Of a stretch of DNA of 64,000 bases, positions 33,860 to 45,805 are shown piece after piece. Positions within the stretch are counted from its first letter, which is position 1. Each line of letters begins with the position of its first letter. Source of the stretch: Dryocosmus kuriphilus (Eukaryota > Arthropoda > Insecta > Hymenoptera > Cynipidae); assembly GCA_038277395.1 (NCBI GenBank), contig CM076193.1, positions 177,794,711 to 177,858,710 of the forward strand, in the 5' to 3' direction. A program made the translations under genes and the position numbers. The notes beneath the pieces were generated by a model. The model worked only from the letters and a program-made list of their open reading frames with translations, searched no databases and was not told where the DNA came from.

Positions 33860-35213
33860 ATTCATGAAAGGATTCAATGACGTCCTGGTAGATACAGGAC
33901 AAGTTTTCAGTATCGGATCTAAAGTTAACGGAATCTTTGTTTTTTATAATATTAATCATTTTTAAGATATTTCTTTTTTGAAAATTATTTTCTAAGCCTA
34001 GGATTTTAACATTTTGAGAATCGTGGTCAAATTTGTGGTCGAAATCCGTAGTGTGTTTACATAATGCTGTATTAATTTTTTTGTTATTTTCGCGATTTCG
34101 ATGTTCTACATTCTTACCTTGAGTGGTCGTTTTGTTTGACCAATGTAGATCTGATTACAATTTTTACATGGTATACTATAAATGAGATTTGTTTTTTCAT
34201 ATTTTGGAATACGCTCTCTGATAGATGGTATTAGAATGTTAGAAAGTTTATTTTTTATTGAGAAAATTAAAGTGATATTTAATTTTTTTACATATTCTTA
34301 TAAGTGGTAAATAAAGACCATCGACATAAGGTAAAGTTATAATTTTAGAAAAATCAATTTCTTTTAAATTTTAAAAATTTTTAGTATTAGTTTATTTTGT
34401 GGAGTTTCTAAATATGTAAGTTTTTTTAAATGTTATTCACAATAAAATTATGTGGATAATTATTTTTGAGTAAGGTTTCATAAATGAAATTGATGTTTTT
34501 TTCTAAGAATTGGGGTTCTGAGAATATATATGCTCTATTAATTAAAGATGTGATGACTCCTTTTTTATGATTTGTGTGATGATTGGAAAAAAGAGTTTAA
34601 AGTGCGACCAGAGTAAGTTGGTTTATGATACCAATCGGTTTCTATATATCCTTTTGTAAAAATAATTGCTAATTCTAAAAAATTTATTCGTTTGTTAATT
34701 GATTCCTCTAGTGTAAATTTTAATGATCCACCTTTATTATTAAATTCACTTAAGATTTTAGAAACTGAATCTTTATGTAAACATAAAATAGTATCATCTA
34801 CGAAACGGTGATAAAAAAGAATTTTGAATAGAGGGTTTTTTATAATTTTTGCTTCCAAATTTACATGACAATTTCAGCAAGTACAGAGGAAACGGGTGAT
34901 CCCATTGGGGTTTCAAATTTCTGTTTATAAGCTGTGTAATTAAATTGAAAATAAGCGTTATTTAAACAGAATCTAATGGCTTCATCGAGTTGTTGGAAAT
35001 TTAGAGTAGTATGGTTTTGAATTAAATTCCAGTTATTTTTCTATTAATGTGTAGATTAAATTGGGATCAATATTTGAAAACATAGAAACTGCATCAAGTG
35101 AGATAATGTAAAGTCATTTGGAATTTCGAGATGTTTAATTTTGTTTAGAAAGTCAAAGCTATCTTTTATTATATATTTTGAAGTATTCTAAACTTTATTT
35201 AAGATTGTTTTTA
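33860..35213 (-). pseudogene. PLE B RT C-terminal half and GIY-YIG, copy 2 left
   Basis: The minus strand contains FVDDTILCLHKDS (intact VDD), FTLEESINKRINFLELAIIF, YHKPTYSGRTLNSFFQSSHK, and further on NLIYSIPCKNCNQIYIGQTK. The frame is interrupted near 34860 (RT motif 4) and 34440-34560. The N-terminal RT half is absent. Its VDD box is the likely ancestral state of the VND found in copy 1. Confidence 0.85.
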
Positions 35214-35235
35214 AATATTGTGAAAAATCATAAAA

Positions 35236-35945
35236 ATGGAGTCATCACATCTTCAATTAATAAAGCATATATTCTCAGAACCCCAATTCTTAGAAAAAAA
35301 ACATCAATTTCATTTATGAAACCTTAATAAAAAATAATTATCCATATAATTTTATTATGAATAACATTAAAAAAAGACTTACATATTTAGAAACTCCACA
35401 AAATTCACAAACTAATACTAAAAATTTTTTAAATTTAAAAGAAATTGATTTTTCTAAAATTATAACTTTACCTTATGTCGATGATCTTTATTTACCACTT
35501 ATAAGAATATGTAAAAAAATTAAATATCACTTTAATTTTCTCAATCAAAAATAAACTTTCTAACATTCTAATACCATCTATCAGAGAGCATATTCCAAAA
35601 TATGAAAAAAACAAATCTCATTTATAGTATACCATGTAAAAATTGTAATCAGATCTACATTGGTCAAACAAAACGACCACTCAAGGTAAGAATGCAGAAC
35701 ATCGAAATCGCGAAAATAACAAAAAAATCAATACAGCATTATGTAAACACACTACGGATTTCGACCACAAATTTGACCACGATTCTAAAAATGTTAAAAT
35801 CCTAGGCTCAGAAAATAATTTTCAAAAAAGAAATATCTTAAAAATGATTAACATTATAAAAAACAAAGATTCCGTTAACTTTAGATCCGATACTGAAAAC
35901 TTGTCCTGTATCTACCATGACGTCATTGAATCCTTTCATGATTTG
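35236..35945 (+). pseudogene. PLE B RT end and GIY-YIG, copy 2 right
   Basis: The plus strand reads from NHKNGVITSSINKAYI through TYLETPQNSQTNTKNFLNLK and YVDDLYLPLIRICKK to NLIYSIPCKNCNQIYIGQTK. A frameshift after KVRM and others break it. It is homologous to 28905-29633. Confidence 0.8.
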
Positions 35946-36310
35946 GTTTAGACTCTTAATACCTAGTGCTTAACCTCCAATATTGGAGTAGACCACAAGC
36001 ATGTGGTCTCTCCACTTTTTTTCAATTTTTTCTGTTAATAATAAAAATTTTTTTTCAAAAATGAACATTCTAACAAATAAAAAATTCTCAAAAATGATTT
36101 CAACAACACATGACTAAAAATTTCTTTATAAAAAAACCAGTATCACATCTACATTTAAAAAAATGAAAACATGACCCGTGTGCACTCTACAACTTTCTTA
36201 AATATTTCTTATTGAAAAACATTTAATGGTAAGTCTACAACATATAACCTTCTTAAATTGTAAAGAAGTCTCTCCAGCGATCCTGTTTTTTTGAAAAAAG
36301 CCATATTTTT

Positions 36311-36367
36311 TACAGTCCTGAAGAGGCCACGATATCGTGGCGAAATGCATTGAATGTATCGAATGTA
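36311..36367 (+). ncRNA. Hammerhead ribozyme, best-preserved PLE B copy
   Basis: Stem I TACAGTC (36311-36317) pairs with GAATGTA (36361-36367) at 6 of 7 positions. The core CTGAAGA is 36318-36324, followed by one extra G. Stem II is GCCACG/CGTGGC with an ATAT loop (36326-36341). GAA is 36342-36344. Stem III ATGCAT/ATGTAT has a TGA loop (36345-36359). The cleavage-site base is C36360. Hammerheads of this minimal type are known from Penelope-like retroelements. Confidence 0.75.
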
Positions 36368-36478
36368 TCATCATATATAATAAAGATACCTTTATTTATA
36401 TACTTACTAAATTCTCAGACTTAAGGCCAAAACCTTTAACAACATTATATCCAAATGGTCTGAAAAATGAACACGTTA

Positions 36479-37488
36479 AATAGAATAATAAGTCCTAAGA
36501 GATTTAGCTTGAATGTTACAAATAAAACCATTTTTTTCTGAATTAGTTATTAATTTGTTGCCTTTATCTTGTACTGTGAAGTATATTCAAATTTAGAAAT
36601 GGAGTAAAGTTTATTATCCTGGGGAATGGAATTCGTTTGTTCTATATACTCAATTTTGGATAGTGCAACCGTTACATTACCTTTATCAGCATTCACAAAC
36701 ATTACATCCGGGTTCTCAAGTTTAAATTTTCTGCTGCAGTTAGTGTCTATTACATTTTCGTATTTATACCTATTTTTAAATCTAATTTGTGAGAACTATT
36801 CTAAAATCGAATGTGTACATTGGTTTCGAAATACATTTTTTTTCTCTTTATTCAATTTAAAAATTCCTGTTTCGATAGATGATATGAAATGATGGATTTG
36901 TAAGTCATTAATATTAAAATTCTTAGATGAGAATTTTGGAACTAATGGAAGCAGATTTACTACATTTTCAGGAATGTCTATGCTAGTAAAATTTTTGAAC
37001 CAATTATTATTGTAACTAACTTTACTTTTTTGGATTTTTTCTAAACGTAATTTTTCAAACTTTTTTATAGAGGAAGGTTTTTTTGCTTCAAAGTGTTTTT
37101 CAAACTTAAAATTTTCAAAAACAAAAAATTTTTGTAAAATGTTGTGCGGAATAATTTGTCTTACTAAAAATTCAGTTTTATTTAATCTGTGAAGAATTTG
37201 ATCTAGAGAAAAATGAACATCTTTAATTTCAAGGTTAAAAATGTTAATCCAAAATTGAAAGAAAAGAGAATGTAATTTTTTTGTATTATTATGATCTTCA
37301 AAAACTAAATTAAGATTTTTAAGTTTATGTTTAATATGGGACGGAATCACCCCTGAGCGTCTGCAGCGAAGGAGGAAAATCCGTTGGTTGATGACAGTTG
37401 ATCTCTTCAAATTCAAATTCGACCATTCCTTTAATAGGGAAGCAGCATAATCTCCAAAAAAAATGAGATTGCAAAAAAGAAGCCCCAA
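36479..37488 (-). pseudogene. PLE A RT N-terminal part, copy 3
   Basis: From Met 37488 the minus strand runs MGLLFCNLIFFGDYAASLLK, then RSTVINQRIFLLRCRRSGVI, NLEIKDVHFSLDQILHR, SYNNNWFKNFTSIDIPENVV, and KFSSKNFNINDLQIHHFIS. After a frame break near 36795 come VFVNADKGNVTVALSKIQ-type residues and IQAKSLRTYS. It is truncated at 36479 by PLE B copy 2. The first 230 codons are open, making this the best N-terminus in the window. It overlaps the left-arm PLE A in content, so it is a separate partial copy. Confidence 0.85.
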
Positions 37489-37711
37489 ACTCGGGCAGTA
37501 TTGACGAAGTTCATAATTGATAGTGTCAAGTTTCGACCTTGTGGATGTATATCAAAATAAGTCACTTTGCAAAGGTCATACAAATAAAAGTCAAATATTA
37601 CTTTAATAGTCCTTAGAGACGTTTCGGCATCTGATGTATGCCCTCTTCAGTCATATTTATTTCTAGAAATACATACAAATTTTCAAAAAAATATCATAAA
37701 ATAAAAGGATT
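37489..37711 (-). mobile_element. PLE A 5' terminal repeat (pLTR), copy 3
   Basis: Direct-orientation match to 17510-17650. It continues at 43138-43181 after the 37712-43137 insertion. Confidence 0.75.
37616..37654 (-). ncRNA. Hammerhead-like core motif, PLE A copy 3
   Basis: The minus strand has CTGAAGA, G, GGCA/TGCC stem, GAAAC, as at 17554-17592. Stems I and III are not convincing. Confidence 0.45.
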
Positions 37712-38906
37712 TGTAACGTGTACCCTTTTCTTTTGATTTTTAAAACCCAAAAAAATTAGTGTGGTCAGGCAAGAGCACGCACAAGGCGACCCGAAACAAA
37801 TTCAAAATTCAAAATCAATCTTAATAACACTACAATCCAAAGTTCCAGAATTCAACCTCAATAAAACTAAAACCAAAAATCAAATAAACAAACCAAAACT
37901 CGAAAACGGAAAACGCAATGGAACCTGAAACCTCAAAATACGAAACTCCAACATTACGGGCGCCAGTCCTTTCTTGTGACATTTACTACAAAATCTCTAA
38001 ATTTTGTTCGGATCGCCGTCTTTGCCGTCTAGCTCAGCCTCTAATATTTATTAGATTAATTTAGAAGGGGTGGGTCAAACATCATTAAGTATAACTCACA
38101 AAACCTTTCTTTAAAATTCATAAAATCAAACATTTATTCAGGAGAGAAGACAATGGCTTCGATATAACATTCAAATGGGATTAAAACAAGTTAAGAACAA
38201 ATTAATAAAATCTCTATATACATACAAATTCAGATGATTCACAAAGGCCTCGATAAGAAATTGATACATTTTAAACTATAATGCAAACAACGAAAAAAAA
38301 GGAAACAAAAGTGGAGGCCAGCAGTGAGAAAGGGGTGTGAAATGGTCCACTAAACTAATAAATTTGGGGCACAACATGTTCGGAAAGGGGGGTGGTTTAA
38401 CATTTTGGATACAAAAATAAGAGGTACCATAATCATCGAAAACAGACATGTTCGTAACTATTAAAATGGGGAATACAATATCTTTCTAAATTTTCAACAC
38501 TATGTTTAACTATTTAAAACTATATTAATTTGGGTGACATGAGGACACGGCAGACTACGGTTCGGTAAAAAGGTAGAAAGACAAAAAAGGGGTTTCTAAT
38601 CATTTTAATCGGCTTTTAGACTTCGAAAAATTGAAAGGAATTCGGGGCGAGAGTGGATTTGGGACTACTGAAACGAACCACATTCACAATCTTAGGAACA
38701 CGCCGTCGATTAGTACACAAAGGAAAGCTATAATCTAACATCATAATTTAAAATAAGATAATAAAATTAAAACCACGTAGAAAACTCAAGGGGCTCGCCC
38801 TTCGGCACTCGATAATGGGGGGGAATTCAATTCAACATCATAAAAAATTCACACAATTCACTACTTAACTAGAGAACAATTGATCAGCTAGGGAACTCAA
38901 ATCTAT

Positions 38907-38936
<30 letters not shown>
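38907..38936 (-). repeat. LINE 3' tail, (TTTAG)n on plus strand
   Basis: About five copies of a 5-base unit. Read on the minus strand it is an AAACT tandem tail at the 3' end of the LINE. Confidence 0.8.
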
Positions 38937-38937
<1 letters not shown>

Positions 38938-39122
38938 AACGGTATATATACACCTTTTGCAATACAGTGATAAATAAATTTTAATAATTAATAATAATAT
39001 AAATTTATATAATAAAATAACTTAAAATAATAAAGTCCTGGCTGAGTTTTATAACAGATAAAATTAGTATCGCAACATAAATCGAATCGCTGAAGTTGAG
39101 CATAAACAGGGAGATCGGTCAT

Positions 39123-42083
39123 CTAATCGGGAATGAAAAATTGAATTGTTGTGACAAATTCTCTCAAAGATTGATTAAAGATATCAGCATCAAATGATAT
39201 GTTATTTATATAGTTGAGCGATCTACAAATTTCTGAAAGCGTTGAGTGGGAGCCATAATCAGTTTTATGGTCAGGTATATCAAACAATACATTATGCCTT
39301 AAGGCTCTCGGTGCAACTCTAAATGAAATCTGTCGCAGTAACGCAGGACTATCAATTATTCCATTTAATAATTTGTATAAAAATATTAGACCTGCCTGTG
39401 TTCTTCTATATTCCAGTGATTCGAGGTTTAAAAACTCTGAAACGCTAATTAAATAACCAGACTCCTTTGGTATCTTTAATTTAAAAGCTACTGCTCGCAT
39501 AAAACGATTCTGAAGAGATTGAATTTTCTCTATGTGGATTCTTTGATAAGGAGCCCAGATAATCGACGCATATTCTAGAATTGGACGCACTAATGATGGT
39601 AAATAACATTTTTTAAGTAGAAATTTTTCGAAATTCGCTGGATACATGAAGAATGAAACCGAGTAGCTTCGATGCTTTGAGAGAAACACTGGAAACCTGC
39701 TGATTGAAAGAGAGATCTTTGCTAAAAATGATTCCCAGGTCTTTAATGTTCATTGCAACCTGGAGGACAGTTCCATAAATTTGATAACAATTGTTAATAT
39801 TGTGAGTTGTACGTGAAAAAGTGATAGCATGACACTTTTTAACATTCATTAACATTCCATTGCCATAACATCATTGAATAATGCAGTCTAAATCTTGCTG
39901 CAAAAGCATGGCATCTTCAGTCGAACCTATTCTACAGAATAGTTTTAAGTCGTCGGCATATAACAAAAATTTGGAGAATTTAATAACACTTTTAATATCA
40001 TTAATGTAGACAAGGAATAATACTGGTCCCAGATGAGAACCCTGAGGGACACCCGAGACTGCATAATAACAGTTAGATTCAAAAGTACCATGCTTCACAA
40101 AATGAGATCTGTCCTTCAAATAGCTCCCAAACCATTTCAGCATCGCTCGATTTATACCGTAAGCTCTCATCTTTGCTAACAACAAATCATGATTAACGCG
40201 ATCGAATGCTTTAGTAAAATCTGTGTATATGGCATCCATTTGATAACCTGACTCTAAGCATTGAGTAAGATATTGTCTAAACTCTACGAGGTTCGTAACT
40301 GTGGATCTCTTTGGACGAAAACCATGCTGTTCCTCAATAAAAATATTTTTAAAATAATATTGAAGACGATCAGCCATAATATTATCAAGGATTTTAGAAG
40401 CAACATTCAATATGGAAATTGGCCTATAATTCTGAACATGTTGGCGGGAACCCGTTTTGTATACAGGAATTATTTTTGAGGTTTTCCAACGCTTAGGGAA
40501 AACTCCAGATTTTAAGGATTTATTATAGAGTAAGGTCAGTGGTTCCGAAATAACAGGATTGCATTCGATAAAAAACCGAGGAGGTATTCCATCTGCTCCT
40601 GCGCCCTTATGTGGATCAAGATTTAAGATTTTATCATATACTTGCTGTAAAGTTATTTCTGAATTCGATATTACATCATTATGCTTATCAATAATTACTT
40701 GGTTCAGAAATGCATTATCGACGTGAACAGATTTAAAGTATTCAGCAAAGGTATTTGCAATTTCTGTACCATTGTACACACTCGTATCATTGTGAATTAA
40801 ATTTTCGGGAACCATTGACCGACTACGTTTATTATTTACAAAGCGCCAGAAGACCCCAATATCCTGTTCAATATTATTTTCTATTTTGCTAATGTGGTTA
40901 GCGTGGAGAATAGCTTTTAAACGATTACATTCCGATCTTAATGAACTAAAAGACTCGTAATCTATCAAAGTTTGGCTCTGCTTAAATTTCTTATGTGCAA
41001 TTTTTTTTTGGCAAACCAATTTTTTCAATTCTAAGTTAAACCATCTAGGATAATCAGAGAAGAAAACTTTTTTTTTTTAGGAACGTACTTTTGGATCGCA
41101 AAATTTAGGTGATAGTAGAAATGTTTAATAGACGTCTCAATATCATCACTCAGCTCGGAGTGCCAATTCACCGTAGCTAGGTACTCCTGAATCGCTGTGT
41201 AATTCGAATTCTCAAAATCAAGAATAAAAATGTCAGCCACTTTAGGAAGTGATTCAGAATGTTTAAAGTAAATATTTAAAGGAGGGTGGAACGAGTCACA
41301 ACGAACTAAAGGATCTATAGCAACCTGGGAGTCCAGCTGTTTAATATTTGTAAACACCAAATCTTACAAATTTCCTTTATTGTTTGTTAACTCATTCACT
41401 TGATTTAAGTTTAAGAATCCAAAAGTATTTGCAAGCAATTCAGCAGCAGCCGAAATGATACTATTAACCGGATGTAATGATTCAATTGAAACGCCCATCT
41501 CATCATTAAACCAACAAATGCCAGGTAAATTATAATCACCCGTTACCGTTACCAGAACTTTAGCATGGGGAAACTTACTAATTATATTTTCTGTCGTAGT
41601 TATATATTTTAGATAGGTATCATACGGAGAAGATGGAGGAATGTATACGGAGCTTATTATAAATTCCTTGTAAGCAGTCTGTATATAAACAAAAATTTGT
41701 TCAATAGATTTTTCCGAAATTGAAAGTACACTACTACATAGTTTTTTACTTACTGCAATTAGTACGCCACCTCCTCTTACATGTACGCTTGAAAATGCAT
41801 CTCTATCTTTTCTAAAAATACAATAATTGTAAAGACCCAGCTCAGCATCATTGATGCCTGGATGCAGCCAAGTTTCAGTTAGAACTATGATGTCCCAATT
41901 AGTTGACGATAAAGCGACTGAGTTACAGAATTCACTTAATTTAGTACGAAGTCCACGCACATTCTGGTAATACACGGTAATTTCAGTAGTTGACGAGGTA
42001 TCAGACGTTTCTAGTGTAGGATTTTTCAGTTTTTTGATTTCTTGGAGGAACATTTTGAAGTTAATATGAAACGAAAATAACAA
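39123..42083 (-). pseudogene. LINE endonuclease-reverse transcriptase polyprotein
   Basis: The APE endonuclease comes first (42083-41364): VYYQNVRGLRTKLSEF, ETWLHPG, VRGGGVLIAVS, SSVYIPPSS and TGDYNLPGICW. An in-frame TAA at 41364 precedes a linker ending YVPKKKK, then a frameshift at an A run near 41065-41077. The RT (to 39871) has PHKGAGADGIPP, WKTSKIIPVYKTGSRQ, NYRPISILNVASKI, QHGFRPKRST, YTDFTKAFDRVNHDLL, SGVPQGSHLGPVLF and LLYADDLKLFC (intact YADD). A TGA in place of an expected Trp (39871) and a frameshift near 39640 interrupt the C-terminus (SLVRPILEYASIIWAP). Four lesions in almost 1000 codons mean a relatively young copy. It is inactive as it stands. Confidence 0.93.
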
Positions 42084-42110
42084 CTAAAAGAAAGACTAAA
42101 CACCTAGCTG

Positions 42111-43137
42111 GACCATTTTACAGAGTAAAAATCCTACCTCAAACCTTTACACGTCGTGAGCCTCTCGTTTCTCCTACGGATGTTAACGCCTTCGGTTTAC
42201 ATAAACGAATGTATCGTCAAAACTAATTTCGCATTATGCCTAAACTGGACATCGGAAGTAGGAAGTGAGGGGCGGTACGGTGAGGGATCGGTTGTCTAGA
42301 ACTGAGAGAGAGAGCCCGCGTCTCGTTCGCGCTCCTCATTGGTCTGTCTTGTCGCCTGTTCTTCTCTTCTCCAAGTCTTCCTTCCTTCCTTTTCTCTCCC
42401 GCGTCGACGTCCGAGAATCCGAGGCGGACGTCCGTGTTTCTCAAATATGACCTCGAGAACAGTAAAAAGTCTCAAAGACAAAATGGTTCTACCCTCTTTC
42501 TTACAGGGCGAACTAAGCAAAGAACAAAATCATTCTACCCCTTTTCTTACTGGTAGAACTATTTCAAATAAAACTAACAATGGTCGTACCTATCCTCACT
42601 GGAACTGATGCCTGGGTTTTGGATGGCCACCATTACTTCTCAAAAATATCCTCAACCGGAACTTGCCTGTATCTTGGACAACTAATATTACCACTCCCCT
42701 TCCTCTTCAACTGGTACTGGCCTGTATCTTAGAAGTAGGAGATAGCGAACGAAAACTCAAAATTGGACAAGCCGGAAGGAAGAACTAGGTGAAGGTCGCC
42801 GGACAGTAGAAGCCTCGCTGGGTGGAGGTGACGACAAACCCTAATCAACGACTCAATGAAGAGGGTAGCGGGGACTCTCAGCTCGTTAATTGGGGTAGTT
42901 TTGCGATCCAAGGTACTCAGAAGAATTTATATAAAACAAAATAAATAATACGAAAAATAATAAATTAATCTAAATTACATCTAAATTAAACGCTAAGGAG
43001 TGCCGAGATTGCCGTCAGCGTCAGACCACGTGATAAAAGAGATTAAAAGCAACGGTTATTATTTTTCTAAAATTTTCTAGAATTTTCAAAAATACTAAAA
43101 TGACGTTTGTGACGTGTAATAAAATTGCAACGTCACA
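42111..43137. other. Right part of the 5.4-kb insertion, no gene supported
   Basis: A CT-rich and more GC-balanced stretch (42250-42460) is followed by AT-rich DNA. The overlapping ORFs at 42223-42608 are on both strands and have no domain; they follow from composition. Confidence 0.5.
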
Positions 43138-45000
43138 GATTTAAAAAATTAAAAATCAACCAAAAGGTTAGAAATAACAACTAGCAACGATTATGCTGCA
43201 TCACTATTAAAAGAATGGTCGAATTTGAATTTGAAGAAATCAACTATCATCAACCAAAGGATTTTCCTCCTTCGCTGCAGACGCTCCGGGGTGATTCCGT
43301 CCCATATTAAACATAAGCTTAAAAATCTTAATTTAGTTTTTGAAGATCATAATAATACAAAACAATTACATTCTCTTTTCTTTCAATTCTCGATTAACAT
43401 TTTTAACCTTGAAATTAAAGATGTTCATTTTTCTCTAGATCAAATTCTTCACAGATTAAATAAAATTGAATTTTTAGTAAGACAAATTATTCCGCACAAC
43501 ATTTTACAAAAATTTTTTGTTTTTGAAAATTTTAAGTTTGAAAAACACTTTGAAGCAAAAAAACTTTCCTCTATAAAAAAGTTTGAAAAATTACGTTTAG
43601 AAAAAATTCAAAAAAAGTAAAGTTAGTTACAATAATAATTGGTTCAAAAACCTTACTAGCATAGATATTCCTGAAAATGTAGTAAATCTGCTTTCATTAG
43701 GTCCAAAATTCTCGTCTAAGAATTTTAATATTAATGACTTACAAATCCATAATTTCATATCATCTATCGAAACAGGAATTTTTAAATTGAATAAAGAGAA
43801 AAAAAATGTAATTCGAAACCAATGTACACATTCGATTTTAGAATATGTCTCACAAATTAGATTTAAAATTAGGTATAAATATGAAAATGTAATAGACACT
43901 AACTGCATCAGAAAGTTTAAACTTGAGAACCCGGATGTAATGTTTGTGAATGCTGATAAAGGTAATGTAACGGTTGCACTATCGAAAATTGAGTATATAG
44001 AAAACATGAATTCCATTCTGCAGGATAATAATCTTCACTCCATTTTTAAATTTGAATATACTTCCACAGTACAAGATAAAGGCAACAAATTAATAACTAA
44101 TTTAGAAAAAAATGATTTTATTTCTAACATTCAAGCTAAGTCTCTTAGGACTTATTCTTCTATTACTCCTAGGGCTTATGGACTACCTAAAATTCATAAA
44201 GATAATAATCCTTTCAAGTTAATTGTTTCTACTATCAATGGACCTACTTACAATTTTTCTACATTTATTTCCAAGATCCTTAATAACATTATTGGCAAAA
44301 CTCCATATCATGTTACCGATAGTTTATATTTTACTCAAAAAATCAAGCATCAAATAATTTCATCAGATTATGTTTTAGTCTCTCTAGACGTAGTTTCGAT
44401 GTTTAATTGTATTCCGATCTCCAGTGTTTTGAGCTGCATTGAATCGAAGTGGTTGGAAATTAGAAAGTTTACAAGCATTCCGATGGACAAATTTATTGAA
44501 CTAGTTAATTTATGTTTAAATTCAACCTTTTTTAAATTTAATGATTTGACATACAAACAAGTTTCCGGCCTAGCGATGGATTCACCTCTTTCTCTTGCAG
44601 CTGCCAATTTATTTATGGAAAACTTAGAATCCGTTTGTTTACTCTCTTTACCTTTTTCAATTCAATTTTATTTTAGGTACGTTGATGACATAATCACTGC
44701 GGTTCCTCATGATAAAATAGACTTAATTCAGAACACATTTAATGCTTATAACCCTAATGTTAATTTTACAACAGAAGTGGAAAATAACTTTCAAATCAGT
44801 TTCTTAGATATTTTAATTATACGTAAAGAGAACGAGTTAAGAATTGATTGCTACCACAAGCCTACTTGGTCTGAAAGATAACTTAATTTCAACTCTTCTC
44901 ATCCTGACGTGCATAAAATCTGAGTAATCTCAACCTTATTTTTCAGAATGTTTAAGATTTCAGACATTGAATTTAGAAGCAAAAATATTAACTTAATTTA
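43138..45000 (+). pseudogene. PLE A reverse transcriptase, right arm
   Basis: After 44 bp of pLTR the frame opens with DYAASLLKEWSNLNLKKST, QRIFLLRCRRSGVIPSHIKH and DVHFSLDQILHRLNKIEF. A frameshift at the A run near 43612 follows. From about 43620 to 44881 come NADKGNVTVALSKIEYIENM, TPRAYGLPKIHKDNNPFKL, LVSLDVVSMFNCIPISSVL, YKQVSGLAMDSPLSLAAANL, FYFRYVDDIITAVPHDKI and ISFLDILIIRKENELRIDCY with a stop after KPTWSER. The YVDD box is intact, but the PMGSPLSP motif has Asp for Gly (AMDSPLS). It is the longest RT frame of PLE A here, and mirrors 26113-31164. The GIY-YIG domain follows at 47047 after inserted PLE C. Confidence 0.92.
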
Positions 45001-45004
45001 AAAA

Positions 45005-45636
45005 ACACTTATCAATAATGGTTAATCCATATGATAATTAACAATTTTCCAAAAAATGAAGGAAAATGTTGAAAAATATATAATTGTTCTACACGATCGA
45101 TTAAAAAACTCATAATAAAATAAAAGGGTAGTCCATTAAAACTCCATTTATTATTGACAACGTTGCGGCCGAAATCATGTTGGCCTTTTTCAAGTCTAAA
45201 AATTCTAAAATACAAAAAGAGGTTACGAATTTAACAGCAAAAAACAAATAAAAGGATCCAAATAAAAGAAAACACAAACCTGTCTAAAATAAAAAGGAAA
45301 CATTGCTGAACGAGTCCAATCCTTTGTCTCAATCATAGATGGTCAAAAATTTAGAGTAATATTAGACATTACGTTTTCCCTTAATTATATATAATAATCA
45401 TAATTTGAATATTAAAACTTAGTCTCTCCCGAAAATTTTGAGAGACTAAGAACTTAAGTAAAAAATTACATTTTTGTAAATAAAAGAACTTAGGTTATGA
45501 AACGGAGTACATTGAAGAAAGAGCATTAAAATCCGGTGACATGTGGTGTAAAACTATATTACATGCTCAAGGAAAAATATGGTTAACCTATTCAATACAG
45601 ATGGGGAGGCGGGAAATTTTAACAGTGAAAATGTTT
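45005..45636. other. PLE C 3' region, right arm
   Basis: Mirror of 25483-26112. It starts with a 29-bp sequence (TTAATCCATATGATAATTAA...) that recurs in perfect inversion at 47018-47046. It contains the GTCTCTC/GAGAGAC hairpin (about 45421-45450). Confidence 0.55.
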
Positions 45637-45805
45637 CATTTGGTGATATTTTGATATATCTTATTAATGTTTAGTGTTTCGGTTATTAAATTTAAGGAAG
45701 ATTTTTTAAATTTGTTAATAAAAATGGATTCTAAAATCCGTCTTTTAAATGTATTTGTTTCTTTACCTAAAATTTTAATGTTTTTGAAATCAAAATCAAA
45801 AAAAT
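45637..45805 (-). pseudogene. PLE C GIY-YIG C-terminal tail, right arm
   Basis: The minus strand has DFDFKNIKILGKETNTFKRR and ESIFINKFKKSSLNLITETL, identical in layout to 25313-25482. It is cut off by the hairpin element. Confidence 0.75.

Larger units (their letters stand above)
33328..36478. mobile_element. PLE B copy 2, two partial copies head to head
   Basis: The left part (33328-35213) is minus-strand PLE B from RT motif 3 to the pLTR. The right part (about 35236-36478) is plus-strand PLE B from the RT end to the pLTR. The outer termini are inverted copies: GTTCATTTTTTAGACCATTT against its near complement at 36452-36472. As in copy 1, both ends are PLE 3' ends, but the RT N-terminus is missing. 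Confidence 0.85.
38907..42110 (-). mobile_element. Non-LTR retrotransposon (CR1/jockey-like LINE)
   Basis: A 3.2-kb minus-strand LINE with an endonuclease-RT reading frame and a short tandem 3' tail. The 5' end is near 42110. I could not identify a target-site duplication. No ORF1 is visible upstream, so it is 5' truncated or lost ORF1. It is unrelated in sequence to the GA-rich LINEs. Confidence 0.85.
37712..43137. mobile_element. 5.4-kb insertion with TGTRACGT termini, containing a LINE
   Basis: The PLE A terminal repeat is split between 37711 and 43138. The uninterrupted form exists at 17636-17665. GATT is duplicated at 37708-37711 and 43138-43141. The ends begin TGTAACGTG and finish CAACGTCACA, so about eight terminal bases are inverted-complementary. 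No gag-pol was found and no LTRs could be matched, so this looks like a short-TIR DNA element or a solo/damaged element that later received a LINE. The type is unresolved. Confidence 0.65.

Noticed and set aside
38907..38936. (TTTAG)n resembling an arthropod telomere repeat (TTAGG)n
   Set aside because: Unit is TTTAG rather than TTAGG, only about five copies, and it sits exactly at the 3' end of a minus-strand LINE, so it is the element's tail.
42223..42608. Overlapping ORFs on both strands in a CT-rich block
   Set aside because: No domain, signal or splice pattern; open frames arise from the composition.
37712..43137. LTR retrotransposon
   Set aside because: TG...CA ends and a 4-bp duplication fit, but no long direct repeats could be matched between the ends and no gag, protease, integrase or RNase H of LTR type was seen.
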